A DNA stretch of 64,000 bases from positions 186,001 through 250,000 of the forward strand of contig CALWVV010000001.1 of assembly GCA_944385035.1 (NCBI GenBank). The letters run 5' to 3'. The notes beneath the pieces are model-generated. The model searched no databases, was not told where the DNA came from, and saw only the letters and a list, made by a program, of their open reading frames with translations. The position numbers and the translations under genes are program-made. How positions within the stretch are numbered: the first letter of the stretch is position 1; each line of letters begins with the position of its first letter. The stretch is from an uncultured Oscillospiraceae bacterium (GTDB lineage Bacteria > Bacillota > Clostridia > Oscillospirales > Oscillospiraceae). Below, one piece after another: positions 44,884 through 52,095 of the stretch.

Positions 44884-45489
44884 TCAGCCCTCGGCCAGTC
44901 CCTGGAAGAAGCAGGCCATGGACACAGCGCCCGCATCGGGAGTACCGATGGTCTTTTCACCGTAGCTCTTGGCCCGACCAAATTTCGAGACAAACTTCTT
45001 GCTGGCCTCCGCCCCCTCCTGGGCCGCCTGGGCCGCGGCGGCAAAGAACCCCACCTCATCCCCGGAATAGGCGGCGATGGCCTCGCTGGCCGGAATCAGA
45101 GCGTCCATCATGGTCTTATCCCCCACTTTGGCCCCAGAGATATCGCTGAGGGCCTCCAGGGCGTGGGCGAACATGGTCTGGAGCTGCTGGGTACTCACCT
45201 CATCCCCCTCGGGGGCCGCCTCCTGCAGCCCATCCAGCCAAGTGTTCCACAAGGGAACGGCGCTGCCGCCGTTAAGCACCATCACAGCCATGGCGGCATC
45301 GTCCAGCATGGACTGGATGCCTCCCTCCGCTTCCTCCACCGCCTGGGCAATGGCTCCTGCGATTTTAGCCATGGTCAGGCCGTGGTCGGCATCGCCAAAT
45401 TTGGAGTCAATGTCTGTGAGCATATCCTCCGCGGCAATGACCTTGTCACAGGCGTGCTTCAGCCGGAGGGAAAACGCTTCCTTATTCAT
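44884..45489 (-). CDS. dhaL: Dihydroxyacetone kinase subunit DhaL
   Basis: The 201-residue nucleotide-binding subunit. It shows DIDSKFGDADHGLTM with the Mg2+-binding aspartates, GAKVGDKTMMDAL and GTPDAGAVS at the C-terminus. A DhaM phosphotransferase subunit is not encoded nearby, so either a PTS component elsewhere phosphorylates its ADP or it uses free ATP. First gene of the operon, right behind a strong promoter with an operator over the start. AAAGGATGG precedes the ATG at 45489. Confidence 0.9.
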   Translation of the reverse strand: MNKEAFSLRLKHACDKVIAAEDMLTDIDSKFGDADHGLTMAKIAGAIAQAVEEAEGGIQSMLDDAAMAVMVLNGGSAVPLWNTWLDGLQEAAPEGDEVSTQQLQTMFAHALEALSDISGAKVGDKTMMDALIPASEAIAAYSGDEVGFFAAAAQAAQEGAEASKKFVSKFGRAKSYGEKTIGTPDAGAVSMACFFQGLAEG

Positions 45490-45544
45490 ATTACGGCCAT
45501 CCTTTCGGTCAAGTGGGACACTGCATTGCAATCAGCCCCAGCTT

Positions 45545-45558
45545 GTTACTTCTGTAAG
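45545..45558. promoter_or_regulatory. Putative SorC operator at the dhaL start site
   Basis: GTTACTTCTGTAAG, one of three copies of a GTTACWTMTGTWAV motif; it covers the predicted transcription start of dhaL. Confidence 0.6.
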
Positions 45559-45561
45559 GTG

Positions 45562-45590
45562 ATTGTATTCCCAGCTATAACAAATGTCAA
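45562..45590 (-). promoter_or_regulatory. SigA promoter of dhaL-dhaK-lsrF-like-VOC
   Basis: On the minus strand TTGACA (45590-45585), 17-nt spacer, TACAAT (45567-45562). Confidence 0.88.
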
Positions 45591-45691
45591 TAACACAGTG
45601 TATTTTCCCTGCTTCTCACAGAAAACTGTCTTAATTTTAGTGAAAATATACAAATATTTTTTCGTCTTTTTTCTGCAGCAGCCCCATATAT

Positions 45692-45705
45692 GTTACATAT
45701 GTTAC
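45692..45705. promoter_or_regulatory. Putative SorC operator upstream of the dha promoter
   Basis: GTTACATATGTTAC overlaps the last codons of the sorC gene, about 100 bp upstream of the dhaL -35. Paired with the site at 45545 it could allow DNA looping by a tetrameric SorC protein. Confidence 0.65.
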
Positions 45706-46637
45706 TTTTCTGACAGCAGCTCCCGCACCAGTTCCGCCCGCGCCACGATGTGACTGAACATCCCAGAACGCACTGCCCCCCGCAAAGCCCTGAGGCTGGT
45801 ATTCGCCGAACAGACACCGATAATATTGGGACAGCGCCGCAGCTGCTCCAGGGGAATCTGGATGGCAAAATCCTGGTCCGACTGGATGACCTTTCCCTCT
45901 TCATTGAAGTAGTAGACCAGCAGACGCCCACAGGTATGCTCCTGCTGCAGCAAGCTTCCATAGCGCACCAGGGAGGCAAAATCAGGACTGGAGGGATAGT
46001 TTCCGATGTTCACCAGGGCCGTGTCCATCCGGTCCCACTGAAGCTGGATCTGGCGGTAAACCTCGGTAGAACACAGCAGCTGCTTCTCCTCCAAACTCTC
46101 CGGCAATGCAGGCAGATAGAGAAAATGCGGGACTGCCCCCAATCGCTCCGCCATCAGGCGGACATTTTCGTTGGATTGGTAGTTTCGGGCCGGGATACTG
46201 GCGTTGCCCACCAGGGGACACAGGTCACTGACGGTGCTGCCCGGCTGGGGATTCTCCTCCAGCCAGGTCACCAGTTGGCCGATCAGGTGGCCCCAGCCGA
46301 TGCCCACGCGCCGTGCTCCCAGCTCCTCCAGCAGCTCCACCGCTCCTCGTGACAGGCTCTGGTTGGTGTGGTTGTCGTCCTCTCCATCCGGAGCAAGGGA
46401 GCCGCCCCGCAGCCCATAGGCCCGGCACAGCCGGTCCAGCACCTGCTTGTCCTTTTCTCCCGGCTCGTGGATCAGAATTTCCACAACCCCCAGCTCCCGT
46501 GCCTCACGGAGCATCCGGCTGACCAGAGGGCGGGACACTCCCATCTCTCGGGCAATGTCGCTCTGCTTCTGCTCCTCCAGGTAATACCGTTTGGCCACAT
46601 GGGCCAGCCGCCGCTCCTTTTCCCCGCTGGTATACAT
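45702..46637 (-). CDS. SorC/DeoR-type sugar-phosphate-responsive regulator (LsrR-like)
   Basis: A 311-residue protein: an N-terminal helix-turn-helix (RYYLEEQKQSDIAREMGVSRPLVSRMLREARE, about 18-48) and a large sugar-binding domain (about 60-311). The family, which includes LsrR, binds phosphorylated sugars and forms tetramers. Encoded just ahead of the dha/lsrF-like operon on the same strand, with near-identical GTTAC sites before its own start, at its end and at dhaL, it most likely represses both units. ATG at 46637 follows AAAGGGGG; a GTG two codons earlier is possible. Confidence 0.88.
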   Translation of the reverse strand: MYTSGEKERRLAHVAKRYYLEEQKQSDIAREMGVSRPLVSRMLREARELGVVEILIHEPGEKDKQVLDRLCRAYGLRGGSLAPDGEDDNHTNQSLSRGAVELLEELGARRVGIGWGHLIGQLVTWLEENPQPGSTVSDLCPLVGNASIPARNYQSNENVRLMAERLGAVPHFLYLPALPESLEEKQLLCSTEVYRQIQLQWDRMDTALVNIGNYPSSPDFASLVRYGSLLQQEHTCGRLLVYYFNEEGKVIQSDQDFAIQIPLEQLRRCPNIIGVCSANTSLRALRGAVRSGMFSHIVARAELVRELLSEK

Positions 46638-46655
46638 GGGCACCGCCCCCTTTCT

Positions 46656-46669
46656 GTTACATATGTTAA
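46656..46669. promoter_or_regulatory. Putative SorC operator before sorC
   Basis: GTTACATATGTTAA lies between a weak promoter (TTGCAT, 16 nt, TACACT on the minus strand) and the sorC ribosome site, as expected for autoregulation. Confidence 0.62.
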
Positions 46670-46742
46670 GTGTATCACAATTATGAACAAATGCAACCTG
46701 TGAATTCCATTTCTTTTAGTTTTTTTGCCTATGGATCTACGG

Positions 46743-46781
46743 GCAAAAAAATACGCCCGACAGCGGACCCCACTGCCGGGC
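46743..46781 (-). terminator. Terminator of the PF09818 ATPase gene
   Basis: GCCCG-ACAG and CTG-CCGGGC arms (46753-46781, one mismatch) followed on the minus strand by TATTTTTTTG. Confidence 0.75.
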
Positions 46782-46811
46782 ATATCTACATCTTTGGAAC
46801 ATCAACCATCA

Positions 46812-48518
46812 TTATGGAGCCAGCTTCAAAGTCCGGTCCCGGTTAAAGCAGGCAAAAATCTCCTGGGTCCTGGGTCTGGCCAGGAAGGGGACGCCTTCCC
46901 CCTCCTCCCACAGGGCTGCTACACCGCCCCGGTCCATGACCTGTTCCAGCTCCTTCACCACCTGGCGAAGCGTCTTTTCTCCATCCAGCAGGTGCCGGTG
47001 GGCGTAGCGCAGGCAGTAGCCCAGGGCAGCGGACTGCTCCCCATCCCGCAGCTGCTCTACATACCTTAAATCAATGTTCTCCCGGTTCAGGGACACCCCG
47101 TCCCGCCCCAGAGATTTTACCTTTGTCCGGCCGTCTCTCAACTCCTGTGAGGCCTTCAGCCGGCGATCAAAGTCCGGTTCCCGTGCCGGTTCCGGGTGTT
47201 CTCCGGTCAAAGGAAAGAGGGCAGCTTCTCGTTTCGCCGGGACCGTAATGTCCTGGGGCACATAGCGGTCCATCTGAATAATCGTATCTGCCATGTGGAA
47301 GTAGGCCCCTGAGCTTCCCGCTACTAAGATCGTCGAAATACCCTGGTGCTCGTACAACCACCGCACCCGGTCCAAAAAGGGGGTGATGGGCTCCATGTCC
47401 CGGTGGATCACCCGCTGCATCAGCGCGTCCCGGACCATAAAGTTGGTGGCACTGGTGTCCTCGTCCATGAGCAGAAGGGACGTCCCTGCCTCTATGGCCT
47501 CCACCACATTGGCCGCCTGGGAGGTGCTGCCGCTGGCATCCTCGGTGGTAAAACGAGTGGTATCCTTCCCATTTGGCAGGTTTCGAATAAACATGGAGAT
47601 GTCTGCTCTGCCAATGCTCCGCCCATCCTCAGCCCGAACCTTTACCGCAGAGGGGTCCGTGATCACATACTCTCTTCCATCTCCGGCGATGTGGTTATAA
47701 ACGCCCAGTTCCAGGGCCTTGAGCAAAGTGGATTTGCCATGATAGCCACCGCCCACGATGAGGGTGACTCCTGTTCTGACCCCCATACCGGTAACTTTCC
47801 CCCGGTGGGGCAGCTCCAGCTCCACCGACAGCGCTTCGGGGGAACGGAAGGGCACTGCCCCCTTCATGGGCAGTTGAGACACCCCAGAGGCACGGGGGAG
47901 GATACTCCCATCCGCCACAAAGGCACATAGGCCCATCTGGGGCAGGGTTTTGCGGATATAGTCCTGGTCCTCAGCCAGATCGGCCGCCGCGTTCAGCTCC
48001 CGCGGGTCCCAGTTCTGATACAACAGGGCTTCGCTCACACACCGGGGCAGTAGCACAAAGAGGATCTTCTCCAACTCCCGCGCGTTGATCGTCCGGCCAT
48101 TGGCGGGAAATCCCACTTCCAGGCGCAGCAGTACCTCTCCGCTATTTGGATTCAGGGTACAAGCGGTACGCTCCAGCACCTCCTGACCACATCGGCTCAG
48201 CGAAATCAAACCGCTGTGTCCAGAACCTTTGGCCTGGAAGGATGCCCCGGCTGCCAAACGGCCAAAGCGGCGGGTCAGGGCATCCTGAACGGCCACACGC
48301 CGGCAATCCGTCCGGTATAGCTCCGGCGGAAACCCTGCACGCTTTCCCTCCACCCGCACACTCACCCTGGAGGGAGCGGCAAAGGGGTCACCCTGGACAT
48401 GGTCGATGGACAGCACATAATCGCCGAAGCGGTACGCTCCCCTGGTATCCTTATAGGCGGGATAGCTTCTGCGGTCAATGCGCTCCAGCAGGTTTTTCAG
48501 GTCGTTGGATGTCTGCAC
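46812..48518 (-). CDS. ABC-ATPase domain protein (PF09818 family)
   Basis: A 568-residue cytoplasmic ATPase distantly related to ABC proteins. Visible are the N-terminal domain with YRFGDYVLSIDHVQGDPFAAPSRVSV, a P-loop GGGYHGKSTLL (about 254-264), an aromatic/acidic DDTTRFTTEDASGSTSQAANVVEA-type signature near 325-348, and Walker B LLLMDEDTSATNFM (about 355-368). Family members are of unknown role; some have been linked to RNA binding. The start is a GTG at 48518 after GGGAGGG. It follows a small membrane-protein gene by 17 bp. Confidence 0.85.
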   Translation of the reverse strand: MQTSNDLKNLLERIDRRSYPAYKDTRGAYRFGDYVLSIDHVQGDPFAAPSRVSVRVEGKRAGFPPELYRTDCRRVAVQDALTRRFGRLAAGASFQAKGSGHSGLISLSRCGQEVLERTACTLNPNSGEVLLRLEVGFPANGRTINARELEKILFVLLPRCVSEALLYQNWDPRELNAAADLAEDQDYIRKTLPQMGLCAFVADGSILPRASGVSQLPMKGAVPFRSPEALSVELELPHRGKVTGMGVRTGVTLIVGGGYHGKSTLLKALELGVYNHIAGDGREYVITDPSAVKVRAEDGRSIGRADISMFIRNLPNGKDTTRFTTEDASGSTSQAANVVEAIEAGTSLLLMDEDTSATNFMVRDALMQRVIHRDMEPITPFLDRVRWLYEHQGISTILVAGSSGAYFHMADTIIQMDRYVPQDITVPAKREAALFPLTGEHPEPAREPDFDRRLKASQELRDGRTKVKSLGRDGVSLNRENIDLRYVEQLRDGEQSAALGYCLRYAHRHLLDGEKTLRQVVKELEQVMDRGGVAALWEEGEGVPFLARPRTQEIFACFNRDRTLKLAP

Positions 48519-48535
48519 AAAGGGTCCCTCCCATT

Positions 48536-49042
48536 TCAGACCACCTTATCCTCTCTCTTTTGAAGTAGATAAAACAACAATAACTGCGACAGAGAAAGGA
48601 GAAGGGCGATCATTGTGTTGGTCATTATCATTGTACTCCATCCTCCATCCGAAACGCAAGCGCGGCCAAGGGGGAGTACAGCCGAAAAGGGGGTAAATGC
48701 ACATAACAGCAAAAGCATAACCAGCACACCCCCCTGTTCTGCATTCCACACAGATCGGCCACCCAGCAGCCACAAGGTAAGTCCCAGGGTCGAAAGGCCC
48801 CAATAGCGTAACATCAAACGATTGGCACCCAGACTATGCACTTGGAAAAGGAGGGTGTCAAAATAAAGTAGTGCACCCATGTAGATTACCATCCCCCCAT
48901 AAGCTGCCCACCCCATAACACCTCCCGGATCCTTCAGGCCATACTTGACTGGATACATGGCTGCGGCAAAGCCGCTCCCGCTCCAGAGAAACCCCAACAG
49001 CGCCGCCCGTCTACATCGTTTTTCCCTCAATTCCGCTTCCAT
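48536..49042 (-). CDS. Small membrane protein, unknown family
   Basis: A 168-residue protein with about five hydrophobic helices (near 12-30, 42-62, 76-94, 104-124, 142-162) and charged ends. I do not recognise a family. GGGGGGAG precedes the ATG at 49042, and a promoter lies at 49094-49122. It is divergent from the TetR regulator and the 19-bp palindrome at 49129 lies at its -35, which suggests that it is the TetR target, perhaps a transport or stress protein. Confidence 0.7.
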   Translation of the reverse strand: MEAELREKRCRRAALLGFLWSGSGFAAAMYPVKYGLKDPGGVMGWAAYGGMVIYMGALLYFDTLLFQVHSLGANRLMLRYWGLSTLGLTLWLLGGRSVWNAEQGGVLVMLLLLCAFTPFSAVLPLGRACVSDGGWSTMIMTNTMIALLLSLSQLLLFYLLQKREDKVV

Positions 49043-49093
49043 AATCTCCCCCCCGCATTCTGCCTAAAACTGCACGTTCCATCTCACAACCTC

Positions 49094-49122
49094 ATATTAC
49101 CACCTATTTTATTGAATTACAA
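49094..49122 (-). promoter_or_regulatory. Promoter of the membrane-protein/ATPase operon
   Basis: On the minus strand TTGTAA (49122-49117), 17-nt spacer, TAATAT (49099-49094). Confidence 0.6.
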
Positions 49123-49128
49123 TTATTT

Positions 49129-49147
49129 TTTATTGATAATCAATAAA
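49129..49147. promoter_or_regulatory. 19-bp perfect palindrome, candidate TetR operator
   Basis: TTTATTGATAATCAATAAA has perfectly matched arms around one central base. It lies between the divergent promoters of the TetR gene and the membrane-protein gene. Confidence 0.65.
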
Positions 49148-49188
49148 TTTAAGAAACGGTTTCCACTATATAAATCATAATTTTCATC

Positions 49189-49217
49189 TTGTGCCACAAA
49201 GCGGCACGTGGTAAAAT
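49189..49217 (+). promoter_or_regulatory. Promoter of the TetR gene with an internal inverted repeat
   Basis: TTGTGC (49189-49194), 17-nt spacer, TAAAAT (49212-49217). The spacer holds GTGCC-N7-GGCAC (49191-49207), a second possible operator. Confidence 0.65.
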
Positions 49218-49257
49218 AAATACAACTTTGTGATTTTGCTTTTATTGGAGGGAGCTC

Positions 49258-49881
49258 ATGCCTAAGGTAGCTTATTCCGAAGAGGACCGCCTGCAAATCC
49301 GGCAAGCACTGGTGGTCAAAGCTCTGGAGCTCATGGCAAAGCAGGGGATCCAGCACACAACCGTGGAACAGATCTATCAGGCTGTGAGCATCTCCCGCAC
49401 GTTTTTCTATACTTTCTTTCCCTCCAAAGAGGATTTGATCGTAGAGACCTTCTATCTCCAGCAGCCCAAAATCCTGGCCTATGCCCAGTCCCTTATGTCT
49501 GATCCCGCCCTCACCTGGAAAGAGGGGGTCGTCCAGTTCCTCCGCTCCTGCTGCTATGGAGAAGAGAGCGGAATCGCGGTGATGACGATCCAGGAACAGC
49601 AGCTTCTTTTTCGCCGCCTGTCACCTGCGAGCTATCAGTTGTTTCGTCAAAAGCAGGAGCAGCTGTTCAGCCAGCTTCTGCTCTGCTTCGGTATACAACC
49701 CAGCCGCGCACGCATCCAGCTATTCACCAATATCAGCCTGACAGCGATCGTCGTTCGCCGGGCCATTCCCGATACCCTCCCCTTTTTTGTTCCCGATGCC
49801 CGCGAAGAGACCGTCGAATTTCAGATCCGTGCCATCGCCGATTATCTGGAGCAGCTCAGAGATACACCTCTGCCCGCCTGA
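49258..49881 (+). CDS. TetR/AcrR-family transcriptional regulator
   Basis: A 207-residue regulator with the N-terminal TetR helix-turn-helix (VVKALELMAKQGIQHTTVEQIYQAVSISRTFFYTFFPSKEDLI, about 18-62) and a helical ligand-binding domain. GGAGGGAG is close before the ATG. Divergent from the membrane-protein/ATPase pair with palindromes between; it probably represses that pair and itself. The ligand is unknown. Confidence 0.9.
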   Translation: MPKVAYSEEDRLQIRQALVVKALELMAKQGIQHTTVEQIYQAVSISRTFFYTFFPSKEDLIVETFYLQQPKILAYAQSLMSDPALTWKEGVVQFLRSCCYGEESGIAVMTIQEQQLLFRRLSPASYQLFRQKQEQLFSQLLLCFGIQPSRARIQLFTNISLTAIVVRRAIPDTLPFFVPDAREETVEFQIRAIADYLEQLRDTPLPA

Positions 49882-49912
49882 ATCCAAACTTCGCCTGGTT
49901 CAGGCGGTTTTT
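49874..49912 (+). terminator. Terminator of the TetR gene
   Basis: CCGCCTGAA (49874-49882, overlapping the stop codon) pairs with TTCAGGCGG (49899-49907), followed by TTTTTCTT. Confidence 0.85.
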
Positions 49913-50024
49913 CTTCTGAATAATAAAGATAATTTTTATATTTCGTCTTTATTGTAGGTAACCGAGCCACGTTCCGTCCCGGTTTCCAAATAAAACTTTT
50001 ATAGAACATAGGAGGAACCAAACC

Positions 50025-50510
50025 ATGGGATTTTTCAGCAAGCTTTTTAAAGGATCCGACGTAGACATGGAAAAGAGCAACGCCAACGCCAAAAAAATGC
50101 GGAGCCTGTTCAACGATGCGGTGGAGAACGGGGACAGCTATCGGCTGATTTTCGGCTACACCGAGGATGTCTCCCGTTTCAATTACGGCTTTGTCCACGG
50201 CAGCAAGACCAAAATCGGCAACCTGATCGTAGGTTGGAACGAGGCCGCAGAGACCATCGTGGCGGTCCCCACCGTGCCCGACCTCTCCGGCCGGGGAGAC
50301 CCCACCTATTACCGCCGTTCTGACATTTTAAAGGCCTACCGCAACAAGTATCCCACCGATGCCTTTGTCATCTACCCGGACAAAAGCGGCTACCTTGCCA
50401 TCAACGCTTACGACTGGCTGGAGGATGAAACGCTCTATGTCTACGTCTCCCAGGAGGAGGAGCTGGCCGCCTTTACCGACTTTTTCATGAACCATTTCCA
50501 GAAGAAGTAA
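50025..50510 (+). CDS. Hypothetical protein, 161 residues
   Basis: I do not recognise this gene. The product is cytoplasmic, starts GFFSKLFKGSDVDMEKSNANAKKM, and continues with a compact alpha/beta pattern rich in Tyr, Asp and Gly (GYTEDVSRFNYGFVHGS, PTYYRRSDILKAYRNKYPTDAFVIYPDKSGYLAINAYDW). It has no membrane segment and no cysteine pairs. AGGAGG is 9 nt before the ATG, so it is surely translated. It stands alone between the TetR gene and a converging operon. Confidence 0.75.
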   Translation: MGFFSKLFKGSDVDMEKSNANAKKMRSLFNDAVENGDSYRLIFGYTEDVSRFNYGFVHGSKTKIGNLIVGWNEAAETIVAVPTVPDLSGRGDPTYYRRSDILKAYRNKYPTDAFVIYPDKSGYLAINAYDWLEDETLYVYVSQEEELAAFTDFFMNHFQKK

Positions 50511-50535
50511 GGGGCTTTGCACGGCCAATTGTAAC

Positions 50536-50578
50536 ATATGCGCGGCGCTTTCCAAATTTCAGAAAGCGCCGCGCATAT
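50536..50578. terminator. Long hairpin between converging genes
   Basis: A 17-bp perfect stem ATATGCGCGGCGCTTTC (50536-50552) with 50562-50578 and a 9-nt loop. T tails are weak on both sides; terminator by position. Confidence 0.75.
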
Positions 50579-50601
50579 CATGTATCTGGTCCTATTTCCC
50601 T

Positions 50602-51354
50602 TCAGCTTAGCTTGTCGTATTCTTCGGCGGTGACCGCTTCCAGCCACTCATTGGAACATGCCTCTCCAGGCACCTCCAGGGCCAGGTGGGAGAACCAGCT
50701 GTCCCGTGCCGCCCCATGCCAGTGCTTTACCTCGGGCGGAATGTTGACCACATCTCCGGGCTGGAGCTGCCGGGCCTGCTTGCCCCACTCCTGATAATAA
50801 CCTCGTCCGGCCACACAGATCAGGATCTGTCCGCCGCCCTTCACAGCGTGGTGAACGTGCCAGTTATTGCGGCATCCCGGTTCAAAGGTCACATTGTACA
50901 CACCCACCTGACTTGTGGAGAGAGGATGGAGATAGCTCTGTCCCACAAAATACTGGGCAAACCCATCGTTGGACCCTCCAATAGGGAACACCATCTCTCT
51001 CTGATGGCGGCCCTTGCCGTCGTCGTCCGTATCCTCCGCCCAGACCTCCTTGGCCATGCGAAAGGCAGCCCAGGCCTTTGGCCAGCCCGCATAGAAAGCG
51101 GCATGGGTCAGAACCTCGGCAATCTCTTCCCGTGTGATGCCATTTTTTCTCGCAGTTTCCAGATGGTACTGAAAGGAGCTGTCCACCAGCCCCTGGGCCA
51201 TCAGAGCCACCACCGTGACCAAAGAACGGTCCCGCAGGGAGAGCTTATCCTCCCGACTCCACACCTGGCCAAACAGCACATCATCATTGAGCTGGGCAAA
51301 TTGAGGCGCAAATTTCCCCAAAGCATCTCTGCCCGCCGTCTGTTTTACCGCCAT
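50602..51354 (-). CDS. Carboxymuconolactone decarboxylase-like domain fused to a cupin
   Basis: A 250-residue two-domain protein. N-terminal half (about 5-110): AhpD/carboxymuconolactone decarboxylase fold with LRDRSLVTVVALMAQGL and the helix EEIAEVLTHAAFYAGWPKAWAA; the Cys pair of true AhpD peroxidases is absent. C-terminal half (about 130-240): cupin with HVHHAVKGGGQI and GDVVNIPPEVKHWHGA, giving His/Glu/His metal ligands. Such fusions are common beside flavoprotein reductases; activity unproven. GTGAGGTG is 7 nt before the ATG at 51354, 11 bp after the FMN-reductase stop. Confidence 0.88.
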   Translation of the reverse strand: MAVKQTAGRDALGKFAPQFAQLNDDVLFGQVWSREDKLSLRDRSLVTVVALMAQGLVDSSFQYHLETARKNGITREEIAEVLTHAAFYAGWPKAWAAFRMAKEVWAEDTDDDGKGRHQREMVFPIGGSNDGFAQYFVGQSYLHPLSTSQVGVYNVTFEPGCRNNWHVHHAVKGGGQILICVAGRGYYQEWGKQARQLQPGDVVNIPPEVKHWHGAARDSWFSHLALEVPGEACSNEWLEAVTAEEYDKLS

Positions 51355-51365
51355 TGATAAGCACC

Positions 51366-51917
51366 TCACTTACTTCTGTCTATATTTTTTCCCATCTCAT
51401 AAGCCTCGTTCAGTGCCCGATGCCCCCGGATCTCTCCCACACCGGTCACGCCGCCAGCAAAGACCTTCCCCGCAAAGCAGGCCTTTTCAAAGCAGTCAAT
51501 CCAGCCCTGCAGCCCCGTAACTGCCCCGTCCACCGTGTGCTCCTCCTGCTCAGCCGCAGCGGCCAGCAGGTAGATGTCCCGAAACTGGTAATCAGCAGAA
51601 TAGAGCGGATTTGCCCGGTCCAGCAATGTCTTCATCTGTCCGCACATTCCATAGTAATAGATGGGCGTGGCAAAGGCGATGACATCAGCCGTGCGCATGT
51701 GCTCGGCAATGACATTGGCATCGTCGCCAATGACACAGCGCTGGGTTTCCAGGCAGCTCAAACACCCTCTGCAAAACCCGATGTTCTGATCATAAAGCGC
51801 AATTTTTTCCACCTCATGTCCCGCTTCCCGTGCACCCCGGACAAATTCATCCGCCAGCACATCTGAGTTTCCACCCTTTCGGGGGCTGGTGGAAAGTACC
51901 AAAACCTTTTTACTCAT
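51366..51917 (-). CDS. NADPH-dependent FMN reductase / flavodoxin-like NAD(P)H oxidoreductase
   Basis: A 183-residue flavodoxin-fold protein with the phosphate loop STSPRKGGNSDVLAD (about 9-23), CRGCLSC (about 49-55) and PIYYYGMCGQMKTLLDR (about 85-101), typical of the iron-sulfur flavoprotein/FMN reductase group. It probably passes electrons to quinone-like or metal substrates. AAGGAGG is 7 nt before the ATG at 51917. Operon with the cupin fusion; the pair may handle electrophilic or aromatic compounds, which is inference. Confidence 0.88.
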   Translation of the reverse strand: MSKKVLVLSTSPRKGGNSDVLADEFVRGAREAGHEVEKIALYDQNIGFCRGCLSCLETQRCVIGDDANVIAEHMRTADVIAFATPIYYYGMCGQMKTLLDRANPLYSADYQFRDIYLLAAAAEQEEHTVDGAVTGLQGWIDCFEKACFAGKVFAGGVTGVGEIRGHRALNEAYEMGKNIDRSK

Positions 51918-51973
51918 CACAGTACCTCCTTACCGGTGTTTCATATGATCTTTATGGGAATGAATTAACATTG

Positions 51974-52002
51974 ATTGTAGCACTTCGTGCATGAAATTAC
52001 AA
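51974..52002 (-). promoter_or_regulatory. Promoter of the FMN reductase/cupin operon
   Basis: On the minus strand TTGTAA (52002-51997), 17-nt spacer, TACAAT (51979-51974). The spacer contains GCAC-GAA-GTGC, a possible operator. Confidence 0.72.
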
Positions 52003-52059
52003 ATAACTAGATCTTATGCGCTGGGATTCATCTTATTTATAGCACCACCCAAGAAAAAG

Positions 52060-52082
52060 CCGGAGTCTTTACAAGACTCCGG
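52060..52082 (-). terminator. Terminator of the glycosyltransferase gene
   Basis: CCGGAGTCTT, loop TAC, AAGACTCCGG; A-rich on the left so that the minus-strand transcript ends in T residues. Confidence 0.8.
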
Positions 52083-52095
52083 TTTCCTCCGCGCA

